A DNA stretch of 36,558 bases from Balamuthia mandrillaris (lineage: Eukaryota; Discosea; Longamoebia; Balamuthiidae). The translations under genes and the position numbers were made by a program. Below are positions 29,484 to 36,558 of the stretch, piece after piece; the stretch's first letter is position 1, and the number at the start of each line of letters is the position of its first letter. The stretch is from contig JAVKOQ010000449.1 in NCBI GenBank assembly GCA_031835245.1, positions 1 through 36,558 of the forward strand, given 5' to 3'. A model generated the notes under the pieces. That model ran no database searches. It saw only the letters and a program-made list of their open reading frames with translations, and was not told the DNA's origin.

Positions 29484-29740
29484 AGTAACAACAATTATCC
29501 CCTCCTGTTGTTTTTCTTTCTTTCTTCTGGAATACACTCCTTTCTGATCATTTGTCCCTTTTTTTTTTAAGGTTGGACTTTAACAATATATACATATCCT
29601 CCTTACAAAATGAAAACTATACCAACTAGGTGCTTGCAGATAAGTCTCTGCCAGCAGGATACCACTTTAGATATCCAGCAAATATTTGCTGATTTTATTT
29701 GAAATACTTTATGATATGGTTTGAAAAATAATGTGTTGAT

Positions 29741-30347
29741 ATGATGCATTCCTTTTTAGAAAGTGGAGTAGAAAATGAACCAGACAGTCTATGCTTCTTT
29801 TTACTTCTTCATCAAGTTACCAAAGCAAAACCAGGAGATTGGAATCACATAATTACTTTGGAAGGCTATATTCATCCTCCTCCTCACATCAATTTCACAC
29901 AGCTATATTATGGCTTAATCTTCATCTTCTTTATGCTTAAAAGAGGTTTCTGCTTGGATTCCTTCTCTTCAACAACAAGCCACTTCTTTGTGGGGACAAA
30001 GCCCTGATGCTTTGAATGCCAGATTGAAGAAATGTGCTAGCCAAGCTAACTATCCTCCAAGCCTTTTTGCTTTCCATTCTTTGCTAGCAGTGCTTTTTAC
30101 ATATTCCTTAGGTATTTTATTTTTTATTTTTTCTGGAAAAGAAAGAGAAAAAAAAAAGAAAATAATCTTACTCTTTATTTCTTTTGCAATCAATTAGGCA
30201 AATTTTTAACCAATTTGATGGATTCAACTTTAGTTACCAAAGAAGTATTTTATAATTTGAAAGAACCTTTAACTCCAAAGTGGTCTTTACAAACTAATTA
30301 CGAAGCCTTTTATGACAAAGTTATGGAAAGGTTCATGTATTTGTTAC

Positions 30348-30383
<36 letters not shown>

Positions 30384-31000
30384 GTGCACTTTATTAATTT
30401 ATTTTAAATTCCAAAGCAGAACTGATTTATCTAAGTTAGATCATGCTCAATTATGCAAGTCTTTATAGCAAAAGTGCTTATATGCATGGATAGATAATCA
30501 TAAAGATAAAGTTAAAGAAGAGATGAGCCAGGAAATGGAAGCTTTCAAGCAAAGAAATAACTCTCAAGATTTATCACTACCACTTCTCAATCAAATCAAA
30601 ACGATTGTTGGAAGAAGACATATTGTTAGCTTGTTAGCAGGCAACTTTCGACTTTTGCATGAGCTTTTAGAAGTATTCATAGAATCTGCATTACCTCTTC
30701 TACAAAATCATTCACCTTTGAAGCAAGTACTCTACAAAAAACGAAAAAATGAACCCTTTCAACTTCAAACTTCTACTCCAAGAACTCCTATCAACACTTC
30801 CAATCATCATCAATGTCAACCTTGAAGTAATGTAGAAACAAAAGAGTTGATTTATTTACATCTTCATAAAAAAGCTACCTAGGTTGAGATTGCATCAACT
30901 TTACCTCAACAACTCAGGACTAATGTGAACTGCAAAGACAAATGGAGAAACTTGATGCTTAAGTATGGTAGTGAAAAAGCTATCTATCAACGTTTTGATA
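29741..31000 (+). pseudogene. Decayed intron-bearing gene with a C-terminal Myb/SANT-like domain
   Basis: Coding-like blocks in order are GQSPDALNARLKKCASQANY with PPSLFAFHSLLA (about 29990-30090), then LVTKEVFYNLKEPLTPKWSL after an intron (about 30115-30195). A second intron holding a TTA repeat follows, then a long helical block (30523-30825: NQIKTIVGRRHIVSLLAG). The end, VEIASTLPQQLRTN followed by CKDKWRNLM (30883-30960), fits the third helix of a Myb/SANT or telobox-type DNA-binding domain. In-frame stops at 30466, 30823 and 30880 indicate decay; the last replaces an expected tryptophan. The FHSLLA block also recalls the box-II histidine region of tyrosine recombinases, so a Crypton-like transposase is an alternative. 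Introns rule out a processed copy. Confidence 0.4.
30351..30383. repeat. (ATT)n microsatellite
   Basis: Eleven ATT units inside the proposed second intron of the decayed gene. Confidence 0.9.
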
Positions 31001-31193
31001 TTTGATTTTATTTGTTTTTTATTTTCTATCTTCATGTTGAAATGCTTTTATGATGTTGAGTTTTTTTTTTGTTGTTGTTATTTTTTAAAAAAATTTCATC
31101 ACAATATAAGTATATCAATTTTAGACTTAGTTTTTTTTAGGATATTTTTTAAGTTACAAAGAGAGGCTTGCTTAGGTTTTAGAGTACTCGCTC

Positions 31194-31211
31194 TTAACCC
31201 TAACTCTAACC
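31194..31211. repeat. Short telomere-like tract (CCCTAA-type)
   Basis: ttaaccctaactctaacc contains one exact and two near CCCTAA units. It is too short to prove a telomeric origin, but it lies just after the decayed Myb/SANT-like gene. Confidence 0.35.
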
Positions 31212-31521
31212 AAGATGGGTGGCCCCAAGCCATCTATTTCATCTCTAGCAGAAATATTCACAATGTGTTATTTTTCTCACTTGTGTTATTTTTAATTCTT
31301 TAGTAACCTGTGTTATATTCATGTGAATCGTGTCATGTTGTTAGTCAAAGATATAATGTTGGTTTGAAGGGTGCATGGTTTAAAAGAAGCCTTGTATTGA
31401 TACTTTTTTTATTTTCAGAACAAAGACTCTTCCTCTTCCACTGCTTCTTTTTCTTCTTCTTCTTCTTTTTCTTTGACTGGTTTTTTGAATGGGCCAGGAA
31501 GAATGAATGTGGGTGGATTGC

Positions 31522-31740
31522 TGTTGATGAGGGATAAACTCTGCAGATCAAGAAAGGAACAGCATGTAAGCGACTCTGGGTTTATTCACAAGAAAAGAAG
31601 TGTGGACCAAAGTGTGTACTTTGAGAATGTCACAAGGAAAAAGGAAAAATAAAAAGAATTCTCTTGGTGAGAGAATTTGGGGTATCCAGGGAAAGTGTTG
31701 ACAGGAAGTCATAATGATGCAACTTGTTGGTTTTCCAACA
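31522..31740 (-). mobile_element. LTR copy, 219 bp, apparently solo
   Basis: Begins TGTTGATGAGGG and ends TTTTCCAACA on the plus strand, matching the other LTR copies. It retains the part where the LINE inserted elsewhere, so it shows the uninterrupted target. The flanks (attgc / atgct) do not form a clear duplication. Confidence 0.8.
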
Positions 31741-31911
31741 ATGCTGTGACATGCAAGGAAGCCGCAACAATGAACCTGCAACACTTCCAGATGGCCTGCT
31801 CTGGTGACTGCTACTGAGCAGATGCAAGTGTACTTATCTGGCTTATCAACCTACTTCAACATTGAGCTGGGCAGCAGCATATTGGCCCAAACGCAGTGCC
31901 ATACATCAAGC

Positions 31912-32043
31912 CTCTCTGGTCACATGATAACACAAAAACTAAGTGTGCCTTGGGCATCATGAAGGACAACCTCATATCTCTCTGGTCACATGATAACACA
32001 AAAACTAAGTGCGCCTTGGGCATCATGAAGGGCAACCTCATAT
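31912..32043. repeat. 66-bp tandem duplication
   Basis: Two units start ctctctggtcacatgata at 31912 and 31978 and differ at two positions. The unit is a multiple of three and a plus frame stays open through both, but the encoded sequence was not recognised. Confidence 0.85.
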
Positions 32044-32114
32044 CTCTTGTGGCAATTCATCATTCATCATGTAACAAAAGCAGAGGATGTGTGCAATTTC
32101 CTTTTTTTATTTTT

Positions 32115-32453
32115 TTATTTTGGGGAAAATAAACGTACAATAATATTTTTTATTTTTTTATTTTTTTTTTGGTGTAAGGTTTTCATCAACAAAGCACAAT
32201 CTTCCACCAGATGTTGTAGGTATTTCTTAGGGCTGAGACGAAAGATGCTAATCTTGTAGCCATCACAAAGGCATTGATAGGTCTTTGTGCCTTTTCCAGA
32301 GAACACAACAACGTCAGTGTGATGCTTTGCTATGTGCAATCTCGCCTGACATGCTGACATGGGAACTTGGCCTGGGCATTCAAAACATAGGTAAAGGTCT
32401 TCCTTCTCCTTCTGAGGATCATTGTAAATAAACTTTGCTGGTGGATGCAGCAA
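32115..32453 (-). other. Unassigned open frame with possible zinc-finger residues
   Basis: A 112-codon minus frame containing LYLCFECPGQVPMSACQARL followed by HIAKHH, a C-x2-C ... H-x3-H arrangement that could bind zinc, and a helical HLVEDCALLMKTLH. Its last quarter runs into a T-rich tract and is unlikely to be coding. A neighbouring minus frame (32811-32578) may be another part of the same unknown, probably mobile, gene. Confidence 0.3.
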
Positions 32454-32459
32454 TCAACA

Positions 32460-33773
32460 ATGATCCTTTTTAAAAAGCTAAACAATCGTTGTCAAGCTTG
32501 CACAAGTCCTGCATCCACCAGGTTATTGAGGTGTGGAAGGATGTAGGTCCCAATGCAGAGCCCACAAAGGACCCTGCTCATAAAGAGAAAAAGTGGAGCA
32601 TGATATTGCAGGCTGTATTGATGTTAGCATGGCCCTGGCCATCCTGGAACCAATTCTCCTTTGACCCTTCATTGTCATCCCCTGGGTGTTGAATTTGGGC
32701 AGAAAGATGATTGTGTGGTGCTCCACCAAACATTTTGCCAGCTTTGACCAAAAGGTCGTCCACCAGGTTGTGGATCTTGAAACAGATCCTGGCTGCTGCT
32801 TTCTTTCGCACTCCTAATCAACTCTCTCTAACTATCCTCCATTTCGTTTCTCCCCTCTATTACTTGTTTAAAAATGACATCCAGCCTATGAATGCCCAGA
32901 GACAGAGAGAAAAAGAGAGAGAAAAGCAGACTAGAATCTTCGCCTTTCCACAAAACTAAACAGGTCCAATCTCCACCCTACCATAGTAAAGAGGTTGAGT
33001 GTGCAAAAAGAACAGTCATGGGCCACGAGTTTGTTGGTTTGATCAGCCAAAACTCGCAACAGTAACCAAAATACAGGTTGGCTGCAGATTTTTAGGGGTG
33101 GCCCTTAAAATGAGTGGAAAGCGGCTGTTGGTGTTGTACCCTGGGCCACAAAAATGAAGGTGCTGGAAACAAGAGTGGCTGGTGTTTTTGCTGTGTGGTT
33201 TATTCTCTTGTTCTTTGCTCTTGGTCTAGATTTTTTCAAACATCCTCTTTACATCATTGAGTCTATTGTCATTGCAGCATAGGTTTGACATACTCTGGGA
33301 CCAAAACAATAAGAGCAGTTGTGGATGCTGCACATAATGCTGCTCTGTGGATTTGCAAAGGAAGGAGCATCATGTGCAATGTCCACAGCAATGGGAACAA
33401 GGTGCAAAAAAAAAACCAAGGACACCAGGAGAGAAAGGAAAAATGCAAGGACACTTTCACACTCATTGGGAGGTACTTTGTCGCCTTTTACACCCTCCTG
33501 GGAAGCGCATATCGCAGCACACCTACACCACGCAAGCCCTTGTCAACACTTTCTTCTCTGAAAAGATAAAATTCTTGGGCACACAAGTACCTGCCCCTCA
33601 TGCTTGATGCCAACTTTGACCTTAATCAAAGTTTTCCTTCTTCTGCCTTCTGTGACCAAGTGTTGGCGGCAGTGATGGACAAGCATGACAATGAGGTCTA
33701 CTCGCAGCTGGTGCTTCATTGCAGAGGCTCCCAGCCAGGCTTCGATGCAGTCACCTTCAAAGAATCAGTTAAA
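32460..33773. other. Unassigned region with short open frames
   Basis: Contains a plus-strand frame at 33285-33569 (SGTKTIRAVVDAAHNAALW near its start) and another at 33600-33780. These look protein-like but match no family I can recognise. There is no splice evidence and no repeat shared with other parts of the window. A dead transposon is the most likely source given its neighbours. Confidence 0.3.
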
Positions 33774-35205
33774 GTAGTAATAAGAAGTTTATTTGCTCTG
33801 AAAGCAACACCAATCTTTACATAAAAAGTAAGCATTGTACATACATAGTGTTCTTACTCCCTCATCCTCAATGCCTTCCCAATTGTTATGATAGTTCACA
33901 AGTGAAAGGTGTTGAATGAGCTTTCAGACGAACTTTGTATCATCTTGCTATCCCTTTCTTTCCCTTTCCCTCTCTTCTCTTTTCCTTACTTTTACATTAC
34001 TTCCAAAGATTGATTAAATGCAGAAGAACTTCCATACTTCCAACTTGCTCTTGCTGCTCATAATCTCCAGACTCATTTACAACTTTGCTTATATCTCTTG
34101 AGCTCTGTTGCATTTCTTTTTACTTGACAGGAGTTTTGTTGTATAGTCTTCTATGATTAACTTTCTGACTTGTTCTTCATCTCCATTGTCCACATTCCAG
34201 ATTTTAAAATGTGATGCTCTAAAGATCTTCAACAGTAGCTGCTTTTTTCTGCGTTTTCCTCACCATGGCCTTCCAATTCTCTCCTTTGAAGAACTGCTTG
34301 CACTTGCATTTGTACTCCCTCCACCTCCTTTTGCAATCTTCCTCCAACCAAGTAGGACTTCCACTTCCAACATTCTATCCAAACCCTGTCACAATTATTT
34401 GCTGAATCCTTCAACTCAACTACTGTGGCTGATGATCAGTTCATGCTTGCCACCTGTTGCCAGCTACCTTGCCCATCTATCTTCATGCAGAATGCCAGAG
34501 TTGGAAAGGGCTGGAATGAAAGAGGTGAATCTACTTGCAACACAAGAGAAAAGGTATTGGTGGGCTGGCCCTTCACCCATCCACTGATACCCCTCCAAGT
34601 GTGGGACAACCATCTTCCTATGTTTGCACACTCCAACAATGTCGAATTGTGTACTGGTCACCCAACAGCTGACCAATTCATCTTGTCCCCAGCCTCTAGA
34701 GTTGACAAATGCTACTGAAGTCATTGAGTCTCTACCCCTTCCTCATTCACAAAGTCAGACCAGTTGGCAGCACCATGATGCCCCTCCTCTGCCAGTGCAA
34801 TGCCAGAGAGTTCCAATGAGCTTTTCAAAGCTACTGTTCTAATATTCTCCTCCTTTTCCTTCCTCTTCTCCATAGTTCTTTGTTCATTAGGCTTCCACAG
34901 CAGTTTGCCTTCATTCTGGGTGTCTTTGATTCGAGATCACCAGCAGGTAAAAGCATACAGCCTGGCACTTTCCGTAATTATGTCTCTGGCAGCCTGGGAT
35001 ATTTCCAGAGTAACTCCCCAATACTGCGTTCCATTACACTCTGACATGCTTGAGCCCCAACTCAAAGATTCTCTCACACACCTTTTCCTTCTTAAGGTCC
35101 TTACCACTCACCATAATCAATCTGCCCTCCACAGCCCCTACCATGGAGTAGGAACTGGCAAAGCCATACTTTGGTTTTACTATAGACCATATGCTTCAGT
35201 GCTCC
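33774..35205 (-). mobile_element. Internally deleted, degenerate LINE copy
   Basis: Starts with the LINE 3' terminus (agtagtaataagaag) and runs through the 3' UTR and the ORF3 end to about 34212. It then jumps to the linker/endonuclease part (matching about 24419-24620), to the endonuclease start (about 34690-34724), and on into ORF2 (VKPKYGF-type sequence near 35170). At least two internal deletions and many stops make it non-functional. The jump near 34213 uses the same upstream breakpoint as the copy at 15722-16577. Confidence 0.85.
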
Positions 35206-35234
35206 AAGTACCTGGGTCCCTTTGTTGTAAAGAA

Positions 35235-35480
35235 AAGGAATTGTGCCAATCTTGGGTTGTGTCAATCCCTCTCTCTTACACAATGCTCACAAAGGAGAGA
35301 TAAGAGTGGGGTAGTTCTTGGTTTGCTCTTATTAGAAAGACCTGCTTGTAGGTATAGTTTCTCTCTCTAATTCTGTTTCTCTCCTTTTTCCCTCCTTGGG
35401 TAACGCAATACTTAAAGATTCTGTTGATTGGCTAGTTGATGTCATCCTATTGATTAGACCGAGATTGCACTGTGCAACAA
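35235..35480. repeat. Interspersed repeat, copy 2
   Basis: Counterpart of 29040-29290. It sits between two LINE-derived segments, so it may have inserted into, or recombined with, an older LINE cluster. Confidence 0.6.
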
Positions 35481-35579
35481 CCCCTATAGCAATGACAATG
35501 ATATCAAGAACATAAAGTACCAAAGGTGGTCCTGCTCTGGTTCTCATTATCAATAGTCTTTGTGGAGGTAGTCTGTAGG

Positions 35580-36150
35580 AGGCATATTAATTGTGGAATC
35601 AGTGATGATTGTACATACACTCCAATAATAGGATCCCTATATTATCCCTTTCATAGCCCTTCCTCCCTAGAGCAGTCCCTTCACTTAGCCACTGATTCTT
35701 CCTCAGCATTGCATATAGAACACTTACTTTTTCTTCAGACTGCTAAATAGTTCCTTACTTTTTTCCAATAGGCAACAAATTGCATTCATTAATCATTCTT
35801 TCCTTAGGTTGATAATCATTAAGCACATTGTTCTCTAACTACATCTGTCAAGAAGTTATGTGATAGTCATGCTTTTGTTCCTTTTTCTCCTTCAGCTGCA
35901 TACTTCGCCTTGGTTAAGGTCCTCTTCTGCTTGGTTTTCTTTTTAACATCACTCATTCCTTTTCTTTCTTCACCTTCTTTCTCTTCCCTTGCTTGGCTTT
36001 TTCAAGTAGCTCAGGGTGGTTATCTTGCTGCTTAGCATGATGGATTATTGCTTGCCTTTTCAATTCTCAGTAGATCTTGATAGTTAACCAGCCCAATCCG
36101 GCTCGACAAACCCTTGCCACAGTCTATTGATGAACTCATAATACACTTTG
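35580..36150 (-). mobile_element. Second degenerate LINE fragment
   Basis: 35640-35700 resembles the endonuclease start region (cttcctccctagagcag). 35697-36150 aligns with 22255-22750 of the intact LINE, the ORF3 C-terminus including the zinc-motif region. It has many small gaps and is old. Confidence 0.75.
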
Positions 36151-36558
36151 ATATAGCTTTTATTTAACAAGAAATGAAAAAAGGATTAATTATGTTGACT
36201 AATGTCAATAAGTTCTTTCTTTCATTGTTATAGGAATAGTAATAAGGTAAATCAATCCATTAATGTTTAATACTGTTTGATAAGCTTAATTTTATTCTAT
36301 TTTATTAACTTTATTTCAAATTTTGTTATTAACATAATTATGTTACTATCTTTATTCTTTTTAACTTATGTCAACACCTAGCTTATATTAGTTTCTTGCA
36401 ATTTCCTGTAGATTTTACTCTTTTCTCTTTTCTTTTGCTTTTTCTCTTAGAACAAGTAACAAACATAAAAGCCTATTCTTGGTTCACTTTCTTGCATTCT
36501 TGTGTTACTAGTCTAAGATAACAATTTTACAAAAATATTTTATTATGTAAATTAAGAA
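36151..36558. other. AT-rich tail of the window, nothing recognised
   Basis: About 400 bp of AT-rich sequence without a usable open frame, structured RNA signal or repeat shared within the window. Confidence 0.4.

Noticed and set aside
30466-30882. In-frame TAG and TGA codons in the Myb/SANT-like gene as evidence of a variant genetic code
   Set aside because: Host genes in the same window end in TAG (EXOSC9, large ankyrin gene) and TGA (PRP38, PWP1, TML-like). One stop replaces an expected tryptophan and not glutamine. Simple decay explains it.
1-36558. CRISPR arrays, bacterial operons, rRNA or tRNA genes
   Set aside because: No regularly spaced repeat arrays, ribosome-binding sites, or recognisable tRNA/rRNA sequence were seen; introns and LINEs show that the DNA is eukaryotic.

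Overview
This window is nuclear DNA from a eukaryote. The genes have many short introns (about 50-170 bp, GT...AG, pyrimidine-rich acceptors), the standard stop codons are used, and the retrotransposons are of eukaryotic types. One gene encodes the medium subunit of the TSET/TPLATE coat, a complex absent from animals and fungi in its full form, so a protist or an alga is more likely than an animal or fungus. The species cannot be named from the sequence alone.

Bases 1-15,540 are a compact, moderately GC-rich block of seven host genes, mostly on alternating strands. In order they are a UBE3A/E6AP-type HECT ubiquitin ligase (-, its last residues beyond the window start), the exosome subunit RRP45/EXOSC9 (+), a small ankyrin-repeat protein (-), a large ankyrin-repeat protein (+), a TSET/TPLATE medium-subunit homologue (TML/TCUP, +), the spliceosomal protein PRP38 (-) and the WD-repeat ribosome-biogenesis protein PWP1 (+). 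UBE3A/EXOSC9, the two ankyrin genes and PRP38/PWP1 are head-to-head pairs sharing 290-440 bp upstream regions. CT/GA microsatellites recur in promoters and introns. The genes are housekeeping functions (RNA processing, ubiquitylation, trafficking) and do not form one pathway.

Bases 15,543-36,558 are an AT-richer block of nested repeats. Its centre is a LINE at 21,755-26,652 (minus strand) that looks complete. It has three intact reading frames (a helical protein, an RRM-like protein, and an APE endonuclease-reverse transcriptase with a C-terminal CCHC motif). Both junctions between frames are ATGA stop/start overlaps. It lies inside a roughly 220-bp LTR and is flanked by a 14-bp target duplication. 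Other copies of the same LINE are truncated or internally deleted; one is only 88 bp and has its own perfect 14-bp duplication. The block also holds a broken Ty3/gypsy-like fossil, solo or partial LTRs, a 964-bp exact direct repeat, a piggyBac-like relic, and a decayed gene ending in a Myb/SANT-like domain. Several stretches remain unassigned.

The least ordinary items are the three-ORF LINE with its doubly coupled frames and almost no 5' leader, and the TSET medium subunit whose C-terminal mu-homology domain is replaced by a lysine-rich tail.
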